Shown here piece by piece: positions 22,341-34,728 of a stretch of 60,000 nucleotides of DNA. Below the pieces are notes generated by a model. The model searched no databases. It saw only the letters and a program-made list of their open reading frames with translations, and had not been told where the DNA came from. Source of the stretch: Chrysomallon squamiferum (taxonomy: Eukaryota > Mollusca > Gastropoda > Neomphalida > Peltospiridae); contig CM022671.1 of assembly GCA_012295275.1 (NCBI GenBank), positions 17,281,956 through 17,341,955 of the forward strand. The letters are read 5' to 3'. Within the stretch, counting starts at the first letter, position 1. Every line of letters begins with the position of its first letter. The position numbers and the translations under genes are program-made.

Positions 22341-23880
22341 ATAGTCGACGTGCTCTCGTCAAAGAACTCCGCTTTGAAATGTAATCCGAGGATAATTTTT
22401 TATGACTAAGATTAAATGATTTAATAAATCTTCATTTGTTGTTCTTGTTGTTGTTAAGGATCTAATTTTAATTTCACTTTCATCTTGGAAATATAGATAA
22501 ATGTTTTAACTTCCTCTTCCAAAAATGTACTTATATCTATATACACATTATATAGAATTAGAAAGACAGACAGACAGACATGCAAACAGAGATACAGACA
22601 GTAAGACAGGGAGAGAATAGAGAAAGAAGGAAAGAGAGTGCAAACAAAATAGGAAAAAGTTTTGATAAAACAAAAAATATATTATATAGCAAAAGAATAA
22701 ATTCCTGTTTCCGCTCATTCCAAGTTTTATATTTTGGGCACTTTAACTGAATAAACCTGTATTTGGCTTCCAGTAAAATGTGCAAACATTTATTTTGTTT
22801 GTCTGTGTGTGTGTGTGTTTGTGTGTGCGTTTGTGCGTACAAAGTAAGTTTCAGAGAACTATAATTCACTTTTTTCGCTGATATAACAGTACAGAAACGC
22901 GTGCACTGAACTTTCAACCTTTCAGTAATTTTAGACCAGACTTACGAAAATTTCACATACACCTCATTACCCTAATTTGAATTTTTGAAATATGTAACAT
23001 GTAAGTTGATAGTTTTCGGCCATTAGCTGTAGTTAATCATAAGTCTTGGTACATCGAGGTAAGTACAAAAAAAAAAAAAAAAAAAAAAAAAAACCATTAA
23101 ATGTATCATTGTTTTTATAATACGTCATTTCATAGATAACATACATCAGTGTATTTAACTAAATTAATCAGTATTTTGTCTGGATTTCAGAAAGAAAAGT
23201 CTCGTCAATTTTGTTTTTTTGTTGTTTTTTCTAATAAAGACAAGTTAATTTAATTTTAGAGTAAAAAGGTGAGTAATAAAAAAATTAGTCGTGGCGTTCT
23301 GGATGTATAAGTCAGTGTTTCCTTACTAATGTAAGCTGTAATCGTATTTACTGTTAGAATGAATGTGTCTGACGTCAAATGACTGCCCTTCACATAAAAC
23401 TGTCACCTAGAGTATACACTTTATACAGCCAGACACTGCAAAACAAAGTGTAGGTTGTACGTTATTTGAACGACACGTTAAAACATTTACCAAATCATTA
23501 CAGAAGAAATGGTATTTTATAACAACATTATGACGGAGGAAATCTGCTTCTGATAAACAGCGTGAAAATAAAGTTATGAACTTACTACTAAACCAAAACA
23601 CCTTTTTATTTTTTTTTTATTTTTTTTTTTTTTTTTTTGTCGCCTCATTTTTGAAATATCAAAAAATATGTTAAATAAATTACGGTGAAGATTACAAGAA
23701 ATCTTTGAATACTCAGCTTATCGAAGACGATTTCAGCGGATTAACAGAAACACATCTGTACAGTCTATACTTATTATTTGAAAAAAAAAAAATATATAAT
23801 TTCTACAAAGCAAACATAGAAAACTGATATAAACTGTATTGAATTCGACAAGACGTATTTTGTCTCTGAAAAGTAAAGCT
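22341..23880. other. non-coding stretch
   Basis: Short GT array at 22801-22830, poly-A at 23068-23093, poly-T at 23608-23638, otherwise unique AT-rich DNA. A strong donor-like GAGGTAAGTAC occurs at 23056-23066 without a defined exon. Confidence 0.4.
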
Positions 23881-23884
23881 ATTT

Positions 23885-24100
23885 TAATCGGAGTCTGAAT
23901 GGGAGTCCTCTCACTCAGAGTCGACTGATGAAAGTTATACTACACCTGATTCATAACTCTGCAGCAGCCTGGAGGTGCGTATCAGCTCACGTACTGACAG
24001 AAACCTTTCTTGTAAGTTTGATACGATAGAACGTTTTCTTGAAAGACAGGAATAACATTTCAACGTTTTCATCGTAGCCATAAAATTGTGGGAAATAGTA
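23885..24100. other. unique island open on both strands
   Basis: The plus strand can encode an acidic serine-rich tail (SEWESSHSESTDESYTTPDS then stop, ending near 23957). The minus strand encodes MATMKTLKCYSCLSRKRSIV onward to a stop near 23935. The two overlap only in part and neither has clear splice support. It could be a decayed exon. Confidence 0.2.
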
Positions 24101-24104
24101 AAAC

Positions 24105-24547
24105 ATCCACACATACATAGGCCTACATATAGATACATACATACGTAAAAACACACACATACATGCATACATACATCCATACATCCATACATACACACAT
24201 ATATATGTGTGTGTGTGTGTGTGTGTATGTACACAGAGATATATGTACAACATACATATAGACACACACATATGCTATATAGATATATACATACATATAG
24301 ACAAATAGATAGATAGACAGACAGACAGACATATAGATAGATAGAGAGATAGCTAGATAGATAGATAGATTGATAGATAGATAGATAGATAGATAGATAG
24401 ACAGATAGATAGATAGATAGATAGATAGATACAACATACATATAGACACACATATATGCATATATACATATATACATACATATAGAAAAATAGATAGATT
24501 GACAGACAGACAGACTTATAGATAGAAAGAGAGATAGCTAGATAGAC

Positions 24548-24610
<63 letters not shown>

Positions 24611-24690
24611 CAGACATAGATGCACGCACTCATACGCACACATATACATATATAACCAAACGCAGATGCAAACACATACATACATACCCA
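24105..24690. repeat. GATA / ACAT / GACA microsatellite block
   Basis: About 590 bases of tetranucleotide repeats with an internal duplication: the block with CATATAGACA, GATA runs and GACAGACAGAC occurs twice (about 24250-24420 and 24440-24615). Tyr/Ser/Ile-rich frames are artefacts. Confidence 0.9.
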
Positions 24691-24753
24691 GCACACTCAG
24701 AGACATTCTTGCACCACACAGACAGATGCTATTTAAACTTACTTAGTTTTCAG

Positions 24754-24915
24754 TCTGCAGAAATCATAAAAACTTCCTTCGGCAGAGACCAGAATATCGA
24801 GGAGAGTAATTTCAGAAACGTGATCTCTGATGCAAAAACAGTGACGCAACGACAAAAGATTCTGATGCAACCACATGCAGTAATGGAAAAGGTTGTTACA
24901 TTAAAAACAGATTGA
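24754..24915 (+). CDS. candidate 3'-terminal exon, unknown
   Basis: TTAGTTTTCAG (24743-24753) is a good acceptor. The next 53 codons are open (SAEIIKTSFGRDQNIEESNF onward) to TGA at 24913. The peptide is hydrophilic with balanced charge, not low-complexity. No family is recognised, no AATAAA stands close by, and no partner exon was found, so this remains a possibility only. Confidence 0.22.
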   Translation, partial: SAEIIKTSFGRDQNIEESNFRNVISDAKTVTQRQKILMQPHAVMEKVVTLKTD

Positions 24916-25004
24916 ATTTTTTTTGTTATTGTATAGTTTATTAGTATATCGAGTTACAGCCCGAAATCATACACGACACAACATTTAATAAGCCACACCG
25001 TTCT

Positions 25005-25578
25005 GCATCTGTTGCTCATATCAATGTTTGGAATATGAGTTTAATGAAATAATTCTGTCAACATTTAATCATACGCAAAATGCTAAATTTGTTATTTATG
25101 TCAATGTTTAGAATATGAGTTTATTTAGATAATTTGTATCAAGTTTAATCATACACAAAATGCTAAATTTGTTATTTATATCAATGAATAGAATATGAGT
25201 TTATTTAGATAATTTGTATCAAGTTTAATCATACACACAAAATGCTAAATTTGTTATTTGTGCTAGATCAGGGTTTAGAATATGAGTTTATTTAGATAAT
25301 TAGTGACATATTTAATCATACACAAGAAGTTAAATGTGTTACTTATATCAGTGTTTAGAATATGAATTTATTGAAATAATTGTGTCAAAAGTTAAATCAA
25401 ACTCAAGATGTTAAATTTGTTATTTCTGTTAGATCAGTGTTTACAATTTCATTTTATTTAAATAATTAGTAACACATTTAATTCTTACACAAAAATCTTA
25501 AATTTGGTTATTTGTATTTGGTTACTGTCTAGAATATTTCGATATTCTAAACACAGAACTGATACAAATCACAAATTT
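25005..25578. repeat. 81-84-bp tandem repeat ending in a hairpin
   Basis: About seven units contain GTTATTTATATCAATGTTTA, GAATATGAGTTTATT and TTTAATCATACACAAAATGC. Copies start near 25010, 25090, 25172, 25253, 25338, 25419 and 25508. The last unit is followed head to head by an inverted part-copy, so 25501-25537 and 25542-25578 can pair around a TTCG loop. Confidence 0.8.
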
Positions 25579-25599
25579 AACATCCTGTGTTGGATTTAA

Positions 25600-25999
25600 T
25601 CATTTAATAATTAGTCAACTTTGTCCAGATCTCTTTCTAAAAGAAATTAAGGGTTAGTACAAGCAGGTTAATAACCGCGAGTCAGTTAATCTCAACATTA
25701 ACAATGAAACGGAAGCGAGTCTCGGACCGTTCACAGTGATAAGAAAGGACCGAACAAGGAAGACATCTTGAAGACTTCTGTTCTGTTTATTAATACTTGA
25801 AATGTCTCCTCGTTTGTCAGATGACCTTCATTTGAGGTGGTGCGGGAAATGGAGAGTGACAAGTGGTGCTACAGAGTTTAATGAAATTACGAGAAAGGAA
25901 GTTAACAGTTTTCCTCAAATGAGCTGTTTTAACGTAAGGCTCAAGAACCGGTTCCGAAAATCGATGGAAAATTAAAACATTGTTTTTTGCGTTGAAATA

Positions 26000-26037
<38 letters not shown>

Positions 26038-29000
26038 TTGTTGTTGTTTTTTTAATTTGTAGAGTAGGATAAATTAAAGTATTGAAGATTTGTTGTTTGC
26101 TGCTGTTGTTACTGGCTTTTTTGGTGGGGTAGAATGTCTTTTTATGTCATTGTTGGTTTTATTTTTTATTTATATATATATATATATATATATTTTGTTT
26201 GTTTTGTTGTTGTTGTTGTTGGGGTTTGTTTTCGGTTTTGTGGCAAAAACTGGAAGATTACATCATAGCTAATACCTCTGACATTTTCTAATAAGAAAAC
26301 AAGTGTATAATATAATCGCATAAGATTAAAATGCTTAGAAGATGAATTTCCTACCATTCTTGTAATACACTGACATTAACAGTGTTCTGCACCCGTGAAT
26401 CGCAACACTACATGTTTATAAATGCAAGTACATAATTTATTGTTTCTCTATAATATTTGACCTAGGAACTGTAAACCATAAAAGTTAGTTGAAAAAAGGC
26501 GCCAAAAACAACAACAAAAAGATTTAAGAATCAAATCAGCCCTACCCACGCATTTTGCACTTTCTGTGAACGTAAGTACTGATCAGTTTCTCTTTTAATT
26601 GATTACCCAATTTCAGTATTTGAATTTCTGCCTTTTCACTTCATCATTTAACTTGCTGCATGTCAACGGTTTACAGAATGAGCCCAATTTATCAGCTCAC
26701 GAGCAGAACCTTAGCGTTTAGACTGTCGTCCATTCCGAAGTGTACTTTATTTCAAATTCCTTATTTTTCTTTTACAACTTTAATTGATAACAATCTATTT
26801 TAAGAGAAGGTGACGAAATAATACAAAAAAAGAAGATAGACGAAAAAGAAGCAATATAAAAGAAAAAAAAAGAAAAAAACCCAAAATCCATTGACAAATT
26901 AAATTCAAGGAAAATCCGATTCATCTTTATTACCGTTTTTCTTAAACACCGAAACAAAATAAATCTGAAAAGTTTTCCATTAATGCATCCCTAAACACAA
27001 ACACACACAAAAAAAAAAAAAAAAAAAAATGCGACTAACATGGAAAAAGAAGCCGTAACTGACAATCGGCTGATGAATGAAATTGTGTTTAACTTTTATT
27101 CATTGGCTCCAACTTCGAGTTAAAATTAATTGATCTGTTCCACGGTTATTTGCTTTATCTCCGTCCATTAACGATGTTTGTCAAAGAAGCTGTGCATTTT
27201 GTTAGACGGAAGCCACCACTGATTTGAAAAACACTGCTACCAGGAACAGAATTCGATGTTTTTACGCGATATTACAAACACTTGGATTAATCCCAAATGT
27301 GTACGCATTTTTCGACAAATTCTGATCGCTTGCTCTAACGGATCGTAGCTTCGTGTTTCCATGTAATCGAAAGCAACGTAAATTCTCGTTAACTGTCAGC
27401 TGACCGAGATTTTCTTTTTCATTTATCACGTTAAAACGTCATATTGTATTCTGCTTGGCGTCATAATTTGGGATAAATGCTATCACAGTTATTTATTATT
27501 TATGTTTATTTATTTATTTATTTATTTAACTGTAATTTATTATGTAAATATAAATGTTAAGAGAAGTAAATATTTAACAGATTTAAATTATTTGACCATT
27601 CTGTAAGTGCAAACAAGCAGTTAATGTTACTAGGGTTTTCTTTTGGAGGGTTAAGTGCTCGAACTTTTGACTCTCTGAAACAAATCTTTAAAAAAGTAAT
27701 CTCTCGCTATGAGTAGATGTTATATTTGCTGAATCGCACATTATGTTTTTGTTTGTGTAACTGAAATCCTAAAACATTAAATTAAAAAAAAATTAAAAAA
27801 AAAAAACGAAAAAAAAAAAGAAAAGAAAATTTAGAAGAAGGTTAAAAACTAAGAAAGGACATTTATGTATTGTTCAATATAGTTTGTGTTACATTCGAAT
27901 TTAAATTTTGAAACTAACCGAGTATTGAGCAGTTTGTTACAATTTGTTTATTAAAATATTTATTTTACCAACTTGTCCAAGAAAATGGAAGAAAATAACC
28001 CATTTTCCTATTTAGTACAAAAGCAAAAACAAAAAAAACAAAAAAAAACAAGCGTCTTTCATTCAAATTATTGTTGTTATTATCTCGGTCGTTATTATCG
28101 TTGTCGTCGTCATCATCATTATTTATTTATTTGTTTGTTTGTTTGTTTGTTTCACAGTGTTCAGAAACTTGTCTAACAATACTGAAGACTACACGACTGA
28201 TTGTGTATTCATGATAAAGATAAGTGGGGATTAGCATCATGTCAGACATAATCCCGTGTCATTACATGCAATATATAGCACAATAATCGATCACTGTGAT
28301 CTTTGATTATATAATCATTTTACAGTCTGAAATAATAACCACCTCATAATACAATCAGATATCATATTCATTACCAGTTATATAGGATAGTAGAAGAAGG
28401 AGAAAATGAAGAAGAAGAAGAAGATGATGAACCAGCTGATAATAACATTCATTGACAAACCTTAACTGTACATATCACTACACGTCATGGCTTCTAGACC
28501 TAACTACCACACCGGCAAAACTAGTTCATATACATTCATAGAACAAACATTTATATGAAGCAAAAAAAAAAAAAAAAAAAAAGTAAAAATAAATAAAAAG
28601 TGAAAAAGATCGAAAAAAAGAAGAAAAAGAAAACAAGAAAAGAAAAAGAAAAAGAAAAAACTATCGTGTTGCTTGACAAAATGCCAGCCAGACATGGGAA
28701 AACATACAATACCACAGAGTTTTAAAAATAATTTATAATAATCATTTACGTAGTCGGCTCCTGTTACTACGATCTGACAATCACACTGCTAAATTTACAA
28801 CTGGTGCCGCTCTTCCCCCGAGAAGCTATTTTTACTCCACCTCTAATAGACTCGCCACACATCAGCAGCTGAAAGAAAAACACGATGTGGTGAATTATTC
28901 TTCTCTTACAAAAACGTAAACCGCGTGTGACAAACGTTGTGGGCGGTGATAGATGCCTGAACTTATTTTATGCCCAACGTTAATTGTTAATAGTTATGCT

Positions 29001-29060
29001 AAAATTATTCCACTGAACTTAGCTTTTCCATTTTTGACATACCATTAAAAAAACAAAAGT
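25600..29060. other. mostly unique non-coding stretch
   Basis: Unique, gene-free blocks at 25640-25980, 26260-26760, 27030-27480 and 28180-28480 are separated by poly-T (26007-26036), (AT)n (26173-26192), poly-A (27008-27029 and 28563-28581) and TTTA/GTTT runs. The unique blocks hold no long frame or recognised motif; they could be intronic or regulatory. Confidence 0.4.
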
Positions 29061-29061
29061 A

Positions 29062-29210
29062 AAATAATAATAACAATAATAATAATAAAGAAGAAGAAGA
29101 AGAAGAAGAAGAAGAACAAGAAGAAGAAGAAGAAGAAGAACAAGAACAAGAAATAGAAGAAGAAGAAGAAGAAGAAGAAGAAGAAGAAGAAGAAGCAAAA
29201 GAAGAAGAAG
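29062..29210. repeat. AAT and GAA microsatellite
   Basis: (AAT)n then (GAA)n with a few AAC/AAT interruptions. Poly-S, poly-F and poly-L frames are artefacts. Confidence 0.9.
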
Positions 29211-29404
29211 TCAAATGGATAAAAGGAAATGGCAACATCGATCACTTTTATATGTGAACGTGTTAAGTTTCGAGACAGTTATGTCTTATGTAATCATTCT
29301 TGTTATTATTGCATTAGAAACAACAGATCTCTCCCCGCGGACATCAATTATATTGTTGACAGCTGAAAACGTAGATGTTTTTAATATAACTGTTCCTGAT
29401 AAAT

Positions 29405-29870
29405 ATTTATGAACTATCTCTTATTTATTTATTTTTTTATATTATTATTAAGTTTAGGTCACTGTCTTCTTTTGTGTGTACAGGTATCATGGTTGTTGTT
29501 GTTGTTGTTGTTGTTGGGTTTTGTTATTCGTCATACTGCTTTTATTTATTTATTTTTCTTTTCTTTTGTTCAGTTGCTTGTTGAAGTTGTTCTTTATATT
29601 ATTTTGTTTTTGTTTTGTTTTTTAATTTCTATCCGCTATACAATATTTTTAATTTATTCATTTATTTTATTTCATTACTATTTATATATGTGTATGAATT
29701 TAGTTTATTTATTTATTATTTTATATTTTTATTTATTTATTTTTATATTTTTTTTAGGATTTTTTTTCTTTTTCTTTTTTCTTTTCTTTGCTTTTCTATC
29801 TATTTTTTGTTTATCTTCTATATATATTTTTTTTTTTTTTTATTTTTTTTTTTGGTTGGAAGTAAATATT
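29405..29870. repeat. T-rich low-complexity tract
   Basis: TTTA, TTG and poly-T repeats. The 156-codon frame here is Phe/Leu/Tyr-rich only because of base composition. Confidence 0.8.
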
Positions 29871-30546
29871 TCATATTAGGATCACGTTCCGCACTGATAA
29901 AGCTGTGTAACTGCAGATTAGAACTGTCGATCTAATGTCGATTAATTTAAACTCATTTACTTAAGACGAGAGGTCAGCTTATCAAAACTCTGTCAGATAC
30001 GTCAAACAAGTAAACAATCTCACACACACATGCGAGGCAATCTGAACCGTCTTTGTTGTTTTTTTTCCGAACCCCACAGCATCAGTATTCACATTCATTT
30101 ATTTCTGTACATCGACCAGGGTGGAACACAACGAAACAGTACGCAAATCAAAGACACCAAAACAACAACAAATATTCTCATAATGAAAACGATGTTGTTC
30201 ACACACCATTCTCGTCCTCTCTGTCTATTAATAATCGGTAATAAGGAACTGTTCGATGGCAGTAAATCTAGAGAATGGAAAACTGCGTAGTCAGAGAGAA
30301 TGGAAAACTGAGGAGAGTTTGGTAAATAGCAGTCGGTAGGTAGTGTTTGAAAATAGAACCAGTTGATGGGAAAGGATCACTGCAGAAAAAAGGTCGATGC
30401 TATTAACTAAACTGATGTTGACAGTGTATTGAACGCTGATCTGAATGCGTCTTACAAGCCAGAGGACGTCGATGACAATGCAAATAAGAATAGTATGAAT
30501 TATTATTATCATCATCATCACCATCATCATTATTAGTAGTATGGTT

Positions 30547-30560
30547 ATTATTACTACTAT

Positions 30561-30607
<47 letters not shown>

Positions 30608-30609
30608 TT
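30547..30609. repeat. ACT microsatellite
   Basis: About 20 ACT/ATT triplets, preceded by (ATC)n at about 30500-30530. Confidence 0.85.
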
Positions 30610-31370
30610 AATATGACTAAATGCTCAGATGTATTATTTACAAGAGTCTTTTGAAAATAAAAATGATCTTTTATGTCTTATCACCACACACACACGCATA
30701 CACACACAAAATCTGACAATGGTAATATTTTAGTATTTAAATATTTGCAGAGTTTAAATGAACTCTCAAGAAAAAAGATAACTGTGTTTTCTTTGGCTTC
30801 GGAACTGAAGTGAACCGTTCTGAATGAAAAGAAGATTTCTATAAAAGATCTGAAGACCGGAACAAACCTGTGAGATATGAAAACATAAGATGAGTATATT
30901 CTGAAAAAAAATGATAATATAATATTTCCGTATGATCCAACAGAAAAATACACGACAAGCCAATAGAAGATACAATGTGAGTTGGTTGAAGGGATTCATT
31001 AAAGCATGTTCCCAGGATTATTATTGGCTGCCTCTATTGTGTTCATGCGAAGAATCGCAGTTAGCTAGCTATTCGATAATAATCAAATATTTCAGAGAAT
31101 ATCAATTATATAATATTCTGATGCAACGATATCAATGGCGGTGAAAAATAAAAATAATAATAATAATAATTTTTTAAAATTTAAAACAATTAAAAAAATG
31201 ATGCAATATTGATGTTCTTATACAAATCTATAACGTTTTGAATTCGTATAAAATAATTCCACGTTTAGATGTAAGCTTAAATACTGTAACTTTTTCGAGT
31301 TTGTAGATAATTATTTATTATTTAAACTAGCATTTTTGATTACGTTGATCAGGTCAGATATAATAATATT
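30610..31370. other. non-coding stretch
   Basis: A short CA array at 30684-30708 and unique AT-rich sequence. Open frames of 70-90 codons lack motifs and splice support. Confidence 0.4.
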
Positions 31371-31374
31371 AGAA

Positions 31375-31740
31375 CTGTAATTGCTTGACGTCCATTTTGT
31401 TGTATGAAAATGTAACAAAACAATATTAATGCGTAACATTGACGTTTCGGATATAAATATAACTTTATTAATTCTTTATATTTCAGTTTCAGTGTAACGT
31501 ATTAATTATCTGACAGTTCATTTTCATATATAACAACGCAATAATTTTTTATTACGTGACGTTTTAATGTTCAGAAAAAACATTGTAGCAGTTTTATTTT
31601 CGTTGTACCTCAGTTCACGTATATAACAATGTAATATCTTTAATTACGTGACACTTCACTTTCAGATATAATAATGTAATATTTTTTTCATTATTTCAGT
31701 TTCACATCAGTATAACATTATTACAGGGTGTTTTATTTTT
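31375..31740. repeat. decayed tandem repeat
   Basis: Blocks such as ATATATAACAACGCAATAAT, TATATAACAATGTAATATCT and ATATAATAATGTAATATTTT recur with ATTACGTGAC between them, about 60-100 bases apart. This suggests three to five diverged units. Confidence 0.45.
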
Positions 31741-32480
31741 TATATTTATTTATTTATTTATTTATTTTTGTAATTAGTCTGAACTCTTAAAAACAGTAGC
31801 GAACTGCATAACACATAGATACACACAAATTCTCACAACTGAACTTAAACGTGGCGAAGAGGTTATTAATATAAGTCCGCTCATTTTCAATCATCCTGCA
31901 ATCGAGAAGTTTTGAATCGTGTATTGAAAAGTAAAATCGATACATGAAGTTTTCTCCTCCGTGCAGTTTTGTCTTGTATCTGCATTGCATACTAGAAGAG
32001 ATCACTTTTCTCACTTGGAAGTGACACAGGGGTTTTTGAGGCTTTGTTTGTCGTGTGGCGTGTTCAGTGAAAATCTGACAACAGAGGTTGAAATGATAGT
32101 TGTTAGCCTGACGTCAAAGTGGGACGACAATAAGCAGAAGTTCTTACAGAGTAGCAGAATCGATGATGTAATTTTTTTTTTTTTCACTTAAAGAATGTTA
32201 GGTTTGATGACAAAACGTTATATGTGTGTGTTTCGTTTTGTTTTTTGTTGTTTTGTTGTTGTTTTTTTTGTTTGTATTTTTTTTTTTTTTTTGAGGGTGG
32301 ATGACATTGTATTTTTCATGTGCGTGTGCGTGTGTGTATTTCACATAAATATATTCGATGACTGCCCAATAAAACTGTGCGCATGCATTTAAGGAGAAAA
32401 TACTCATCCGAAATGATTGCACTTTTTGTTTTATATATATATATAGAACGTGAGAGATAGAGAGACAGAGGATGACAGAC
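31741..32480. other. non-coding stretch
   Basis: TTTA repeats at 31740-31767, then unique sequence to about 32200 and T-rich/GT sequence to 32340. The 76-codon frame at 31961-32191 has no recognised motif. Confidence 0.35.
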
Positions 32481-32483
32481 AAC

Positions 32484-32618
32484 GGAAAAAATGGCACCGG
32501 AAAAAATGGCACTGGAAAAAATGGCAGTAGGAAGAAAAACAGAAAAAAATAAATAAGTTGCCATTTTTTCCAAGTCTGCACAGTGCCATTTTTTTTTTTC
32601 CGGTGCCATTTTTTTTCT
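32484..32618. repeat. inverted repeat of a 15-base GGAAAAAATGGCACY motif
   Basis: Three tandem copies of GGAAAAAATGGCA-type units (32484-32530) face three reverse-complement copies (about 32557-32618, TGCCATTTTTTCC type) across a short spacer. The arms could fold into a long hairpin. The layout looks like a short palindromic element or a head-to-head duplication. Confidence 0.75.
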
Positions 32619-32699
32619 ACAGCTGTGTGTGTATGTGTGCACGTAGGCCCTTTGTACCAAAATATAGCTTCTGTTTCTTCACTTTTCACGCGATTTCAG

Positions 32700-32801
32700 T
32701 CAATACTTGCTAACTTTATAATTGGGTACACAATTTTACATCAGTTTGTGACAGTCCAGTCTACGATGAGTTTCGCTGCTGGCAAAAATAGAAGAAGATG
32801 A
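32700..32801 (+). CDS. candidate 3'-terminal exon with membrane segment
   Basis: A pyrimidine-rich stretch ending CGATTTCAG at 32699 precedes 33 open codons. They encode a hydrophobic segment (ILANFIIGYTILHQFVTV) and a basic end (AAGKNRRR), then TGA at 32799. A short hydrophobic helix with a positive tail is plausible for a membrane protein's C-terminus, but the open frame is short and no poly(A) signal is adjacent. Unrecognised. Confidence 0.2.
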   Translation, partial: SILANFIIGYTILHQFVTVQSTMSFAAGKNRRR

Positions 32802-33315
32802 AAACAGAGACACTTGAACGAAATTAATTTGGACAAAGATGACTTTGTGTTAGATTAGAAACAAATCGTTAGTGCTATTTACAGACCATGGCCGATTTAC
32901 CTGTTGTGACTCTGAAAACTGTTTAACTGTTCTAGACAAAGACAAAAGAGATTAGCACTTTATTAAGTAGCAACACGGTTCATAAAAGTTCTGAAGTGTT
33001 ATATTTTATTTACTTTGCTTAATAGCTTTCTAAAACTGTTTCAGCGTTCGTACGTCAGCTTTTTATTTCATGACGATTCAGAGATAATATTTGTCATGCT
33101 ACTGATTCGCGTTATTGTTTCTTGTAAGATTTTGCTGAAAGATAAATGAATAATTTTCATCTTAAACGATTTAGAAGAAATAAAATAACCTAATGAAAAG
33201 TCTGAAACGATATTTGTATGAAAGAGATAGATAAGTAAATAGAAAGATAGACAAAGCAGAAAATCAAAGAAACGAAAACAAATACTGCAAGAACGGATAT
33301 ACTGAGAGCTAGATG

Positions 33316-33318
<3 letters not shown>

Positions 33319-33364
<46 letters not shown>
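33319..33364. repeat. GA microsatellite
   Basis: Uninterrupted (AG)n run of about 46 bases. Confidence 0.95.
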
Positions 33365-33370
<6 letters not shown>

Positions 33371-34520
33371 AATAAGAATTCAACAATACTTCTCTGCTCT
33401 AAATCATCATCATCATTAACATTAACATCATCGTCAGTATCATGAACAGACTATGTACATTTTTTTTAAACGCTGTAAATAATCATTAGCATGCTGCTTT
33501 GACTAATCGTTTCCCTAAATACCACAGCTAACGTTATTACTGCAAAAATGTACATCAAGTCGTCTGATGCGCTATTAGCTACTTAAGATTTATACTTTTG
33601 TTCACGTGATTGTTACATAGGGCGTATCCTTACATCCTTGTATTAATTAAAATCATTTTATGATCCACTGAACTTCTGCATAAAAATAGCAGCGAACATG
33701 TTGAGTGTCACGTATCCAGTGAAACAAATGTACTGTGTCTTAGCAAAATATGTCTATATATAGAAAACAACAACAAAATAAAACAACATATAATTAATTA
33801 CGTTTTAATTGATGATTGTTATGTGCGATTACCGCCGTCGTCAAAAGGAATAAGATATTTATTTGTATTTTTGTTTTGACAGTTTCAATACGGGAAAACG
33901 TATTATTAACGGAACTAAATTAGAAATAATTCTTCACACTTATTAAAGAAATCGTGTTATTAAAAGAACCCGAATTAGAACAACCAGTTATATTTAAGTG
34001 TCTGGTAAACGAGTCGCCGTATTAGAATATTGTTCAGTCAGGGTTTTAGCTTTCATCCGGGTATCATCATACACATCCTTTCATAATTCAACGCAATACT
34101 GACTCGATAATGCCTTTCCCTAAACCATCACTTGATATGAAATTAAACAAATGATTCGCAACACAATGTTGGATGCATTCTCCCACCCACGCTAGACTGC
34201 CTTGTCACAACAATAACTACTTAGTTTGTTGCATGACATTAAATCACTTTGATCCAGTAGATATAACCTCGTCAGGTTCAATTACGGCGGACGTTGGAGA
34301 AACAGCGATAGAAAAAATATGGTCAAAATGTGGGTCTATTATCCACTGTGCGGAAAAAAGGTTAAGCATCAATTCTTTTTTTTTTTTTTTTTTTTTTTTT
34401 ACTGACGGTGATATCCCATTAAGCCGATGGATAAGTAGAGTTTAATATTTTGTTTATGATGTTGTAACTTTTAGGGTATTAACAGCAGCTATTAGATACA
34501 TTATCAAAAACGTACGAAAC
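33365..34520. other. non-coding stretch
   Basis: Unique AT-rich sequence with a poly-T run at about 34376-34400. The 90-codon frame at 34173-34445 crosses this run and has no recognised motif. Confidence 0.4.
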
Positions 34521-34523
34521 TAC

Positions 34524-34728
34524 GTACAAAGAGTCGAATGCCATTAAGATGCATTAGTTGTTAGTAGCTTGCAAATGGATGACTGTCAAGGTTAATTGTG
34601 GTGGAGGTGTGGTGTTCGCGCGCGCGCGTGTGTATGTGATTTTTTTTAATCAGTAAGAAATAAAATATGTCTTTTTATAACAAAGGAAAATATAATTATA
34701 TCTGGTTGTGTACTTGGATCAAATTTAC
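34524..34728 (+). repeat. dispersed repeat, copy A
   Basis: Matches the reverse complement of 39396-39637. Shared blocks in order are a TAAGATGC segment, GGTGGAGGTGTGGTG, a CG/GT-rich spacer, AGGAAATAAAATAT/AAGAAATAAAATAT, ACAAAGGAA, and CTGGTTGTGTACTTGGATCA plus AATTTA. Similarity ends abruptly at both sides, as expected for a short mobile element (SINE or MITE). No Pol III boxes or inverted ends were recognised. Confidence 0.75.

Noticed and set aside
23041-23066. Possible 15-base microexon before GAGGTAAGTAC
   Set aside because: The donor match is strong but the acceptor before it is poor and no flanking exons exist.
29405-29935. Hydrophobic frames that look like multi-pass membrane proteins (also 45264-45798 and 47493-47930)
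   Set aside because: Phe/Leu/Tyr/Ile content follows from T-rich sequence; no starts, motifs or splice sites support them.
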